A stretch of 64,000 nt of DNA from NCBI GenBank assembly GCA_028015205.1, contig CM051519.1, positions 83,101,539 to 83,165,538 on the forward strand, in the 5' to 3' direction. Made by a program: the position numbers and the translations under genes. Below the pieces are notes generated by a model, which was not told the DNA's origin, did not search any database, and was given only the letters and a program-made list of their open reading frames with translations. Origin of the DNA: Mytilisepta virgata (lineage: Eukaryota; Mollusca; Bivalvia; Mytilida; Mytilidae). Below are positions 21,392 through 32,108 of the stretch, in pieces (within the stretch, counting starts at the first letter, position 1; every line of letters begins with the position of its first letter).

Positions 21392-21692
21392 ATGAAATTT
21401 CAATCAAAAGTTCGTATAAGACGCACAAGAGCATTGGTAGATTGTCACAATGCATTATCAGAGAAAAATGAAAATATTCGTTCTATTGTAGATAAAAAAT
21501 TAGTGAAATGCCGTTGATGAAAATTGTGTGTTCTGTAATAAGTGTCGACAATCATGCTATTCTGAAAAGAAAAATGACCATATTTGCTGTTATCGTTGTG
21601 AATCTGCGTTTACTTTTCCAACCTGTTCCCACTTTCAGCATGTGTTAGATGTTGATGAACCTCTGAAAAAATTCCAAGCTGAACCTTTCTAA
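21392..21692 (+). pseudogene. unidentified Cys-rich C-terminal fragment, one frameshift
   Basis: An ATG at 21392 opens 41 codons (QSKVRIRRTRALVDCHNALSE...), ended by TGA at 21515. A shift of one base there continues the frame as CVFCNKCRQSCYSEKKN, HICCYRCES and CSHFQH, to a stop at 21690-21692. The CxxCxxC...CC..C pattern looks like a zinc-binding C-terminus. I do not recognise the family. It could be an old transposase or a host pseudogene. Confidence 0.4.
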
Positions 21693-21699
21693 ACTTGTT

Positions 21700-22160
21700 T
21701 TTTAAATGCATGAAATTTAAACTTAACGTGATCAACATCATTTTATAATTATCATATATATGAATCCAACAATTTCGTTAATTTTAATCTGCCGATTTAT
21801 ATTTAACTACGTCATATCATTAGCCAGATATTTTTACTGGTTAGAAACCCATCAGGATAAGTACATTTTTACATGATATCACATATTTTTAGCCTTTAAA
21901 ATTTGTATTTTTGGGTAAACAACTAAAATCGAAATAAATCAAAAAAATATATGTGTTCATTAACATACAACTTAAATATTAGTCACATTTAAATGGATAT
22001 TCCGCATGAATGATTTTTTTCGGGTGTTGGACAACACTTGAATCGTCCGCCTTTCGTCGGACCTGCTTTTCCATGAAAAATCCTCGTGATTTTTGGGAAT
22101 TGAAATGGGTATAAAACCCAAGTCTGAATTGTTTTTGCAAGTATCAGTTTTGAAAGCGAA
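21700..22160. other. no gene seen; possible 5' part of the Tc1-like element
   Basis: AT-rich. The stretch just before the transposase start may include its 5' flank. I could not find matching terminal inverted repeats. Confidence 0.4.
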
Positions 22161-22163
22161 GCG

Positions 22164-22912
22164 ATGCCACGTTTGAGTCCACAACAGAGAGAACATGCTA
22201 TAGGAAGATTGCATGCTGGATAAGGTTACCACACCACGCCAAAACAGGTTCATGTTGCGGCCAACATCTGTACACTTCTGACAGAACAAATGACTGAAAA
22301 GAGCAATGTCAGTCTTTTTTAACTGCAAAGGACATGTTTTGACTGTAAATGACTGCAAACATAGTTGAAAATGAGTGCAAACGTTGTGTCAGACAAAATA
22401 TTTGATGCTATGGTTAAAATATGACTGCCTCAACCTTTTCTAGCGTTGGGTCAGGCACATTGTAACTGACACAGCATTTACCTGTGTTGTGGCAGTAGAA
22501 ATTTATTTGTGACAACCTTTTAAAGTTGTAACAGATGCATTTTGTTCATGTCAGTCAATTTTCAACTGTTAAAACGTTTTTTTGGTTTGGTACAACGCAA
22601 TCTGGCTATTTACCTGGGTTGATTATGTGCATCTCCGTGGCAAATGGCAGAATAAGATTTTGGCGAAGGCAAGGAGAACGGTTTGCCGACAACTGCATTA
22701 TGGAAAGGGATGCTTGAGGAGGTCCGAGCATCATGGCATCGGTCTCAACGTAAAACTAGGTCAAGTTGTCTTCAGAATCTTAGTCCAGAGAGAGGCAATA
22801 GAGTCACAGCTGCTCGTTACATTGACCAAGATATGTTCATGCGTCTAGGGCCACAAGAGACTTCCTGCATCAGAATACCACGTGAACGTTATCAGGACAT
22901 TCGATAAATTGT
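22164..22912 (+). pseudogene. Tc1-like (Tc1/mariner) transposase, badly decayed
   Basis: Translation from 22164 reads MPRLSPQQREHAIGRLHAG, the N-terminal helix-turn-helix start typical of bivalve Tc1-like transposases, then a stop. VTTPRQNRF follows in another frame. A deletion removes the middle. From about 22625, NGRIRFWRRQGERFADNCIM matches the segment before the second catalytic Asp of the DDE domain. ERGNRVTAARYIDQD, near 22790-22830, matches the following block. Several frameshifts separate the pieces. Transposase of this family cuts and pastes at TA sites; this copy cannot. A Naiad begins four bases downstream. Confidence 0.8.
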
Positions 22913-22915
22913 CAT

Positions 22916-23769
22916 AAAAAGGACAAATATACCTAAGGAGCAATAAAAAAAACGTAATCTATTGGACAGACAAACCCGGGAAGACAAACGAACAACCACA
23001 AGCACAACAAATAAACACAGAAAACTAAAAACAATGAACAACACGAACTCCTATAAAAACCAGGAGTGAACCAAGGTGCTCCGGAAGGGTAATCAGTTCC
23101 TGCTTCGTATACGGCACCCGTCGTGAAGTTCAACAAAGTCAATCCGGTGGAAGTCACAAATCGGTGGAGGCACATGAAAGGTTACGACAGTGGGGACAGG
23201 TCCAACATCATCTTAGATATTGGAACACTGTAATGGTCAATCAATTCGTGATGACGACCGTAAAATTTCTTAAGTGATGATATCAACTTTTCCCTGATAA
23301 AACCCTGGTTAAGAAGCTTTTGTGACAGCAGTAATCCTCTTTGTCGAATGTCAGGGTAACTCACGCATGCCCTTGAAAATCGGATAAGCTGAGAAACGTA
23401 GACGCCATATGCAGGCGATGCTGGTATATTGCTACTTAAGAAGGGAAAATTAACAATAGGAAAGTTGAAGTCCTCACGTTTGTCATAAAGTTTTGTCTTC
23501 AAACGTCCCTCATAGTCTATTTCAAGAAACAAATCCAAATATGAAGTGGACTTTGGTGTATCTGTAGTATCCTTAATTTCAAGCTCACTGGGGTAGATAA
23601 GATGTAGAAAGTCTTGGAATTTGTCGTTATTTAACGACAACACATCATCTATATAACGAAAAGTGAAATTAAATGATTGGGCTAGTTTCTTTTTGTTTTC
23701 ACGTAGTAACCCTTGAATGAAGTCCGCTTCATATGAGTACAGAAACAGATCGGCGAGGAGAGGAGCACA
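22916..23769 (-). mobile_element. Naiad-type Penelope-like element, 5'-truncated (N1)
   Basis: The 3' end, in minus sense, starts at the common terminus AAAAGGACAAATATACCTAA (22917). The 3' UTR contains the CCTTCCGGAGCACC segment shared by all copies. The RT C-terminal half spans 23182-23768: LAQSFNF then the catalytic YIDD, LEIKDTTD, YDKREDFNFP, SPAYGVYVSQLIRFSRAC, and KKFYGRHHELI near the end. The stop after SPLS is at 23182-23184. The frame looks intact from YIDD to the stop. The element ends abruptly at 23769, upstream of the MGTNCAPL motif. Confidence 0.88.
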
Positions 23770-24374
23770 TAACCTACAGACAGTGAATCTAACGTTTAAA
23801 TAATGTAAAGTGAAATTGTTTGATATGGTTTGAATTTCTGTAAGACTTTGATTAGTTACGACGTTTCCTTTTGAGGTTCAGTATATATCAGCTGTAGCTA
23901 ATTTGAGTTCAGTCATGTTTATGTAAAAGATATGACAATTTTTAAGAGACAATTTTGAGGGTTTTTTTTAATTAATTTTTTTATTTTTTATACGTTTTGC
24001 ATCAATATAGTATTTTATGATGACAATATTGGAATGATTATGAACCCTTTGTCGATAGTTTTGCCGTGCATTTATGGATCATTGCTTTTCTGGAAACCGG
24101 ATAATTAGCTAAAGGATGTTGATACCGTTCATTATACTTTTTGAAAGCATTCATCAGCTTCCTAAATTTATAACTCTGTAATAGAATGTTTTCAGTAATC
24201 GTATGGTTTTGCTCTTTAAAATGTTCTAACCTTACGCAAGCTCGCGAACAACGAACACGCTGTGATATGTATACACACCATATGAATTCAAATTTACAAA
24301 AATACAGACACTTTAGTACATTTACTACAAGCAGAAATAAAACGACAGTCGTATAGATTTATAATAAATTTACA
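23770..24374. other. no gene seen
   Basis: AT-rich spacer between the truncated Naiad and the receptor pseudogene. Confidence 0.5.
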
Positions 24375-24700
24375 TTAACACACTATCTGATTATCATTTG
24401 CACCAATAACTACCCCATAAATAATACAACTAACAAATTTTATTTATTCGATCCGGGGATTCTATTATGTAGACCAGTTTTACTGAGACCGTCAATCCAA
24501 TAACAGAAAATCTCATTCTAGAATACGTAATAATCTGTAGATTCATGCAAGTGGTGTCTTTCATAGCAACCGAAGCAACTTGTGCATATTTTCGTACACA
24601 AGTATCATTGCTTAATGTACATTTTACATCATTGGTCGAACTATATGAACTATAGGTTTCAGTGTTCATAAACTGCTCACATCTTGTTTAGTAGTAGGTA
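24375..24700 (-). pseudogene. receptor pseudogene, remnant of the 7TM exon
   Basis: This matches the exon at 35517-36911 over the TM1-TM2 region. On the minus strand it still reads LQIITYSRMRFSVIGLTVS (TM1), then decays. The segment that matches the TM2 end (CTGATTATCATTTGCACC in plus sense) is at 24388-24405. TM3 to TM7 are missing. The first exon of the same pseudogene is at 25095-25640, leaving only about 390 bp between them, compared with about 6.4 kb in the intact gene. Confidence 0.8.
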
Positions 24701-25094
24701 ACTTTTGTGTCCTATTTTCTTTTCTATCAAAAAAGTACAATTAAACTACCCTCAAAAAAATTGTTGCCGAGTAACAGGAATTCATATAATAAACACAGAC
24801 ATCTGTGCGGATTTAAATGGTCCAAAATGCAAAACATTGGTCGATAAATAATTATAGAGTGATAGTGCTTAAGTGTAATGCATCATTAGTTCCAGATGCT
24901 AGTTAACAATCGGAAATTTGTGTTGACGTCTTTCTACTGCACCATTTTGCGTGGATAGTGGTTATATAAAGCATGTTCACACTACAAAACTTAATCTAGA
25001 TTAAATCAGGTAAAACATACCTTTACTTTCTCCAAAAATAAAAATTGATTCTCATGAGCATATAGATTTGAACTTAAAAATGGAAGCAATTTCC

Positions 25095-25640
25095 CACTGT
25101 ACTTAACCGATTTTTACGATCTTCTTCGTTTTTACTGAATGTAAAATTTATTGACAGTGAGAAAGGTTATGATAAATCACATTTTCAAATTCTCTTTAGA
25201 TCATGATAGGAACAATACCTCAATCTTTGCATTCAAGTCCTTTGGTGAAGAAAGGATGCAATATCGTGGATTGATCTACGGTTGTCCCGTAGGCTGCCAA
25301 TTGCGACATAAATAAAGTCAACTGGAAAGAACTTTCAGCTTTTATATATTTGAAGCATAATAAAATTTTCAATTACCTTTACAAATTAAAAAAAACACTC
25401 AACACAGCATTCACTCTGATACACTATGTTATCTTTATGACATGTGGTTCCTCTGGATTATTACTGTCTAGTTTTCTTGACATTCTTTTATCATGAAAAT
25501 ACTAATGATATCCAGAGGACTGTTGCTGAAGGGAGAACAAATAAACTAATTTCAATATTATCGATAAAACGGACATCTGGACAGCAATCCCCATTGACTG
25601 GACAAAGCTCGTCACAATGAAAGTATGAGACAATCATGCA
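25095..25640 (-). pseudogene. receptor pseudogene, remnant of the SMB exon
   Basis: The SMB core is still visible as HCDELCPVNGDCCPDV (about 25570-25625, minus). The 3' end of the exon aligns with 5676-5740 of the other gene (TACTGAATG, TTATTGACAGTG in plus sense). The splice donor is destroyed: the intact genes have CAG|GTAAGT, and here the corresponding bases read CGG|TTAAGT. Several deletions and frameshifts are present. It is more similar to the 5676-6806 exon than to the 43307-44410 exon. Confidence 0.8.
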
Positions 25641-25724
25641 ATGTCTAGTGTTTCTCCGAAGCATGTTTAACATAGTAAAGCGCCATGCCCATTTTTTTAA
25701 TGCCACCATGCCATTTTGAGTTCA

Positions 25725-26345
25725 CCTTTCCTATATGGCCATATAGCTATTGCCATCACTTGGCGTCCGGCGTCCGTCTCTTGTCGTCGTCGTTCGGCGT
25801 AAGTATAGTCAAGAAATACCAAAGGGAAAATCTAAAACAACTGACAAACTCTAGAACAACGAAGACAAGACCAAAACAATACGAACACTACACTTAAAAT
25901 TAAAAAATATATGAACAACATGGACCCCAGCAAAACATCGGGGTAGACTCATGTTCTCCAGAATAGTAAGTAGTCTCTAATTCCTGCGTACGTTTTTTCT
26001 TCTCTAAAACCACTGGCCAATCGGGTTCAAACAATTGAAACCAGACTTGGCAGCAATGGTCCTCAGATAGTATTCTTTCATACTTGTGTCTTAATACCCG
26101 GACTGTCAACCAATATGGCTGCCACATCCGAACTTAATTCAACATAGGACCTTAAGAAAAAAAACGTTTAAAAATCTTCTTGTCAGAAACCATTTGGCCT
26201 GTTAGAACCAGACTTGGTAGCAATGGACCTTAGATGGTCCTCATTTAGAAGTGTGTACGATGACCCGGATTGTGAACCATGATGGCCACAACAGCCGAAC
26301 CTAGTTTAACATAGGACATAATGGAAAATTCATGTTGCACATTTC
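25725..26345. repeat. bivalve-type 165 bp-unit repeat with hairpin end, copy 1
   Basis: It begins with a GGCCATATAGCTATTGCCATC-like end (split by mismatches from the ideal palindrome) followed by CACTTGGCGTCCGGCGTCCG. It is followed by units containing CCAGACTTGGCAGCAATGG, TCAACCAATATGGCTGCCACA and CATAGGACC. It is the reverse arrangement of the repeat ending at 38322. I do not assign a class. Confidence 0.55.
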
Positions 26346-26349
26346 GTGC

Positions 26350-26780
26350 TGTTAACAAATCCCCTCAACAGTACAGTGATTCCTGTGTATCAAATTGCTT
26401 TTAAGCCAGGGGATCAAAATAGCATAATTGTAATACGTTCCAAAATTTTTCCCTAAACCCGTTTTTCGGAATAATTACGGAAGATTCAAGCTTTTGTATA
26501 TATAAAATCATTTATGCATACATGTATAAGGATATTAATCTGTAAATTTACATGTAAGTATTTGTCATTAATGTTTACATTTAAATACAAACTAGAGAAT
26601 CGACAGTTAAGCACCCCCCCTCCCCCTCCCTCGCGAAAAACACTTCCCCAAAGTCGAAAATATAAAATTGTATTGAAATCATTATGGATTTAGGTCTCAA
26701 GCATAAAGTCATAGTTTTTTTGGAATTCAATCCCTGTGAGAACCATGTTTTAAAAGTCAAACTTTTATATCCTTATTTCG
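26350..26780. other. no gene seen
   Basis: AT-rich sequence with a short C-rich tract at 26614-26632. Confidence 0.5.
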
Positions 26781-26789
26781 CATTTACAT

Positions 26790-27170
26790 GCAGTGTACGA
26801 AAATAATGAATAAAATGCATAAATTGCAAAATGAAAGAGGAGTTAAGGTCACAAACTTCAATTAACAATTTCGAAATTCGACCCCTGTTGGCCCAAAGTT
26901 TTGAAATTTAAAATTCTAAAATCTTGTTCAAATCTTGTTCAAATCCTCTTACGGTTTATGACAATGTCGTATTAAAACTACAGCACATCTACAGATAGTA
27001 TGCAACTATTATATAAATAAACTATATTCCTAAACCTAAAAGGGAACTTTATTCGAAAGTGGGGATAAATATGGACGTCAAAATAAATCCTGCAAAATGA
27101 GTAACGTACTGAATTTATACTGCAGGCAGTCGAAATTATCATACTAGGCTTGTTGTATATATAGCACGTG
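26790..27170. repeat. rearranged fragment of the composite repeat
   Basis: Bases 26800-26940 match a subunit of the copy at 44685-45670 in that copy's plus-strand direction. Bases 26955-27170 match 45846-46080 in the reverse direction (CTACAGATAGTATG, CCTAAACCTAAAAGGGAAC, CAAAATGAGTAACGTACTG). This inverted junction shows rearrangement. It also shows that the repeat family extends beyond the six-subunit block. Confidence 0.6.
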
Positions 27171-27174
27171 CTGT

Positions 27175-28120
27175 TTTATATCCACGCTTTCTTCAAGTAT
27201 TATGTGGCGCAGCTGAGTAGTAAATAGTAAAAAGCACCTGCTGAAACAAACCTTTTATGGGAAAGGCGGACTCCGCCAAATTTGGCTTTCGCACGTGGAT
27301 AGGCATTTTGAAGGTAATATGTTTTCCATGATATCCGATTAGCAGATACTTTAGGAAATCCATTATGTTATATAGTCCTGCTCAAGTTGGCAAATTGAAG
27401 GTGATCAACGTAGAAATTAATTATTTGCAATCAATATTTTGTATAAGTTGCATGTAGAAATGGAAAGGTATATTTAGTACTTTTTTATGCTGTGACTGGG
27501 GAGCAAGAACTAAAATGGAGCGATTGTCATAGTTACCAAACAATAAATATAAAAGATATACCAGTAATATCGAAATAAAGTTAACTACACATGTATAAAG
27601 AAAAATAGAAAACTGAATTTTTTAAGTAAGTTTGGAATGTGCTAGTACAAGCGTACTTTTCTTCCGGTGTGCAGAAGTTCCGGGATTATATATATTGGCA
27701 TATTTCTTGAGTTCCTTTTACTGTTTATGTTTATTACGTTGGAAATAAAATTCTAGTGTAAAAAAGATTGCTCCACATGTAAAATCATTCACTGATTTAC
27801 TTAATTTTAATCAGTTGCTGAAAGGTTATGATTCTGGATAATCAATGATATTTTGTCATTGAAAACAAAACTCAGCAATCATATACATTCAATATTTTAT
27901 TACCATACATATACATTCATAAACACTTAAATAACTGACATAGAAATATGGGTCAAGTAATTTGAAAAAAAGGATTAAGTAATTTGAAATGTTATTAAAC
28001 TATTTTTTCCGTATTTTTTTAACATTCCAAAGTGATGTCTCGTTTTAAGTTTCAGAAACATGTCATTTTCTTTTCTCTGCATGGTAATGACAAGGATTTT
28101 TTTACTTTAACAAGTCAACT
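27175..28120. other. no gene seen
   Basis: AT-rich non-coding sequence. Confidence 0.5.
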
Positions 28121-28124
28121 TGAA

Positions 28125-28290
28125 ACCGAGACCGACCTTGATTTAGCCAATCGGAATTGTGAATTAAAATAATTTAGCCAATAACAGTTCGGCATGCCTA
28201 TTCCAGCGTGATACCGAGGCTGACCTTGATTTAACCAATCGGAATTGTGAAATATATATAGCTGACCTAAATCGGCTCGTCTCACCAGTA
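28125..28290 (+). promoter_or_regulatory. promoter-like cluster: three CCAAT boxes and a TATA box
   Basis: CCAAT occurs at 28147, 28178 and 28235. The first and third lie in a 33-35 bp direct repeat 88 bp apart (GACCTTGATTTAGCCAATCGG against GACCTTGATTTAACCAATCGG, each split by the variable base). TATATATA (28253-28260) follows 14 bp after the third box. No coding region is recognised downstream, so the transcript, if any, is unknown. Confidence 0.4.
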
Positions 28291-29870
28291 TTTTCTTATT
28301 ATAGGATATGTAAATAGTACTATTTCTATAATTTTCAAAAGAAACAATTCAGAGAAAAACAAATCAATAGAAACTCTATTAATACAGTTTAAATTGAAAT
28401 AATTAGTGGTAAATGGTATCAAGTGAACTAATTAAAAGTTTGTAAATTTAAAAAATTCAGAATGTTGCTTTTAATGAATAAAGGCTCTGGTGTAACTTCC
28501 TTTCTAAATTTTTGTCTCTGGTGAATGTAAACATTTCAAATGTCATTATAGCCAAAGGAGTATAAAAAAAACAATAATTAATAACAAACTGAAAACAATC
28601 TATAAATTAATGAAATATTGTATTGTCTTGGGTATACCTTTTTAGTTCTCTTAGTCATTGCTAAGTGTGCATTAAAGTCCTGCATGACTCGTGTCTTAAT
28701 AGAGAATCAAAAGACTATCTTAAAACTACCAACTGCTGTAAAATCATTCTTTTAAAATGACTCTGACATCTTGATACAAAAATGTATTGAAACGTGTACA
28801 AAAATTGTCTTAATTGGTGAAATATTACATATATCTGCAACATTTATTACGAAAAATTTCTACAAATTTTGGGGAACTTACAATAAATATTTTATACAGT
28901 TCTACTCAAAACATCATACGCAACATTAATTATTACATATATAAATACATGAAATATCTCAGTTGTAAATAAAAGAGTAATTTTTAATGTATTTTGTTTC
29001 ATCCTTCACCTTTTTAGAAAAAAATCATTTCAGAAAAAAACACTTTTCAATCCATCAAAAGTAACAAATTCGCAAACAAAGGTGAGAAATTTTAATGTGT
29101 TTTATTTTCAAATTACGTAAGAATGTAAAGAAGAAAGTAGAGGACATATTCGACATCTATACCAAAAGTTTGTTGTTAATAAACTTATAACTGGCTCTAA
29201 TCATTGGTTGTGCGCTATGACGTCCCACGGCCACAGCCAATTCTACAACGAGGAATCTAGGACTAGAGTTATTCGTAAAGATCTACATATTAAGCATTTA
29301 TAAATGGTATAACAAAAATACAGAATCAATTTACTACAAAAATACAATGAATAATACAGTATCAATTTACTCCAAGAAAAACAAAATTTTTAAGTACTGA
29401 TATAACAATTTTACAACATGATTCAACTATATGCGCTTTAACAACCAGTATACAAATATTTGTTTTATTAACAACGCATTAATTATATAACAACAAAAAC
29501 AAAATCAACAAGAGGATTTGATTTTCTACCATTAACATATTTTGGTTTATTCCCATTTGTCCAACATTTGAAAAAAAGAGAGTCCCAGTTGTCCCACATA
29601 ATTATTGTTATTTATTAGGCAGGTTTGTTTTTATAAGATATTAACATGGTTATAGTTTTTTCCACAAAATTTATGTAAATTTATAACTTCAATAAAAAAA
29701 TGTAGTTTGTGACAAAAAATAGTACTGAAAATAAATAAAAAATAAATATTTCATCAAATATCAATATATATTTTAATGCGTTCAAGAAATAATTTCAATA
29801 TTTAATACTTAAAACAGAGAATTTAAATCACTAATTTTTAATAAGCGAGTTACATTGTAAGTTGTCAGAA
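28290..29870. other. no gene seen
   Basis: AT-rich sequence up to the target-site duplication of the next transposon. Confidence 0.5.
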
Positions 29871-29877
29871 TATAGAA

Positions 29878-30375
29878 CACGGCCACCAATCGCTCTAAGT
29901 CACAGCCAAATGCTGTGAAAGAAAAAAGTTTAGAGGAATTTCCGGTTGTGACTTGGAGGAAACTATTTACGTGACCTTTTGCAGGTAGGTCGTACATTTA
30001 TGGTACCGTGTGAGGTTTTTAAAGAGAATATGAAAATTCTAAGAATGTCATCATACCCTTTAATAATTTCGCTGTCACATATTAACAGCGTTTTTACATC
30101 TGTAGTATTATGTTGGCGCTACAACTTTTGGCAGACAGAAGTTGAGGTGTTTCATGCTGCAGACGGAATTTCAAATCGTGTTTTCCAGAGCGAAATAGTT
30201 GGTTCTGGATAATTTTTTTTTATTCAAAAGGATTCTATTTGACGACCAAACATTCAAATCACCTTTAATTAACCAAAGTCTTTGAATTGCCAACAAATAC
30301 GGACATTTAGTGCAATGCTGTGACTGGGAGAGACTTGTTGTGACTTGGAGGAACTAGATGTGATTTGGAGGAATC
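29878..30375 (+). repeat. left terminal inverted repeat
   Basis: Arm of about 498 bp. A 77-codon frame (MQVGRTFMVPCEVF...) is open here and in the other arm, where it is longer. Because it lies inside the repeat, the similarity does not by itself show coding function. GTGACTTGGAGGAA-type motifs are at 29948, 30309, 30336 and 30360. Confidence 0.85.
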
Positions 30376-30499
30376 AATATTTAGAAAATTTAGTAGTGCA
30401 TTAATATTTGTATTATATCCTAGTCCCAACCCAATAGAAATGCAAAGCGTTATTTGAGTATCTCATTTGACGTGTATCTTTGAGATCAAACCACTTTAC

Positions 30500-30712
30500 T
30501 AGATCCACAGGCACTAGACGTTCTATCAATAATAATAAAATATGGGCAATGGGAAGAAAATAGTGTCAATGTATATAAAAAAAAGAGAAGCCTTCTCTTT
30601 TTTTATATACATTGACACTATTTTCTTCTCTTTTTTTATATACATTGACACTATTTTCTTCCCATTGCCCATATTTTATTATTATTGATAGAACGTCTAG
30701 TGCCTGTGCTAG
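30500..30712. repeat. long palindrome inside the TIR element
   Basis: Bases 30500-30592 are the near-perfect reverse complement of 30625-30712. A tandem partial copy (AGAAGCC/CTTCTC...CACTATTTTCTTC) lies in the centre. It would fold into a hairpin of roughly 85-90 bp. The right arm belongs to a coding-like frame on the minus strand; the left arm looks like an inverted duplication of it. Confidence 0.9.
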
Positions 30713-30829
30713 ATCACACCATAGTGAAAATGCGATGTTTTCTTTTGGAAATTTTTTTTCCAACACGAGTTTACAAAATGTGCTATCCTTATCCACTGAA
30801 GACAGTTCTTCTAAAACCACTGGTAACAT
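30600..30829 (-). pseudogene. coding-like fragment 1 inside the TIR element
   Basis: The minus frame reads LEELSSVDKDSTFCKLVLEKK then FPKENIAFSLWCDLAQALD and IIIKYGQWEENS. Composition is protein-like, but I do not recognise the family. It runs into the palindrome. It may be a captured host exon or the tail of a lost transposase. Confidence 0.4.
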
Positions 30830-31156
30830 TTCTATAATTTGTTCCCTTATCGATCATTTCAATGGTATCATTAACATTATCTTCCTGGTAATATTCAGAA
30901 TCTTCCTTATTTTCCATGGTATCGTTCTTGTTATTATCATTATCATTATTTCGTAATATATCCTTATCTACCTGATTGTTTGTAGGTCATCTTCATCACT
31001 ATTGATGAAGGTATTTTCTACATCCTGCTTACTCATATTTCTGTGATCATTGTCGAATCTTAATTTTTTTCGTCCCTTTTTATCTGATCTTGGGGTTGAT
31101 ATCAAAAAGATATTACTTGACCAATTATATCTAGGGAACATGGGAGTCTGGCGCTT

Positions 31157-31351
31157 TTAATTGGTGTAGAAAGGAGGAATCGTTTTCTTGCAGGCGATTT
31201 TAAGGGTGTCAATACAAAGCATGCCTTCCTCTTCGTATGAGTTCTCGGTTTTATCCTTGTTAGGAAAAGTCCTTTTTTCGTTTTCCTTTAAATGACCCCA
31301 TTCTCTCAACAAAGGATATTTTGAAAATTTATTATGAGCCTTGGTTGACAC
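31157..31351 (-). pseudogene. coding-like fragment 2 inside the TIR element
   Basis: The minus frame reads HNKFSKYPLLREWGHLKENEK then CIDTLKIACKKTIPPFYTN and stop. It is a charged protein-like segment and could be a last exon. It is unidentified. Its position next to fragment 1 in the same strand suggests a captured or residual gene. Confidence 0.35.
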
Positions 31352-31429
31352 TATAAGAGAGAAATCAAGGTAACTACGATTAGAACAGCGATCAGAAATA
31401 GAAAATCGACGGATAGCTGATATATTAAG

Positions 31430-31965
31430 GTGAACTGTACCTCATTGTTACTGAAAAAGCTGTAGTAGAAAATTACACCTGTAAAATATCAATTCTGTAG
31501 CACAAATGGTCGTTAGAAATGGACCATCACACAACATTTTAACCCGAGGTGATCAAACATAAAATATATGTAAGGGTAACTCAATTGTTAATTATGTGTG
31601 TTGCTCCATAAAAGACAATTGCATGTGTGAGGTATCATTGATATACCACATATAGTTGCTGAAAATTTATTTAAACTCAATATTTCACCAGAATCAATCA
31701 AACGTTAAATGTAGGTCAAGCTGACTCAATTGTTGCTGAAACCTCTTGTACTATAAAAGAACATTGCAGGTGTTAATTCTCATTGATGTACCACAAATAG
31801 TTGCTAAGAAATGGTCCTGAACACAAAATTTAACCAGATTCATTCAAGCATACACTATAGGTCAATGTGCTTTAATTATTGCTGAAACCTGTTGGGCTAT
31901 GCAACTCCATTGTATCGGTAAAATATCATTGATGTGTTGCACAAATGAACCCAAAACAGAAACCT
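31430..31965. repeat. degenerate tandem repeat, about 145 bp period
   Basis: Landmarks ATTGTTxCTGAAA (31443, 31586, 31731, 31878) recur every 143-147 bp. Each unit also has CATTGATxTACCACA and AACAxAATTTAACC. About 3.6 units lie inside the transposon, just within the right arm. Confidence 0.75.
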
Positions 31966-32108
31966 AAATGAATCGGGGCGGAAGAACAAGGGTAAAACTA
32001 TATGCCCCTTCCATTTTCAAGGTCGAGTCTAGGGGAAATTACAATTAAAATCGGAAAGGCAACTTTTATATAATGATTATATAATACTCCACTGAATTTA
32101 CTAATTAC

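Noticed and set aside
29979..30212. Open frame MQVGRTFMVPCEVF..., conserved in both TIR arms (also 32200-32505).
   Set aside because: Its conservation is fully explained by the near-identical inverted repeats, and it shows no domain. It may still be real in an autonomous relative.
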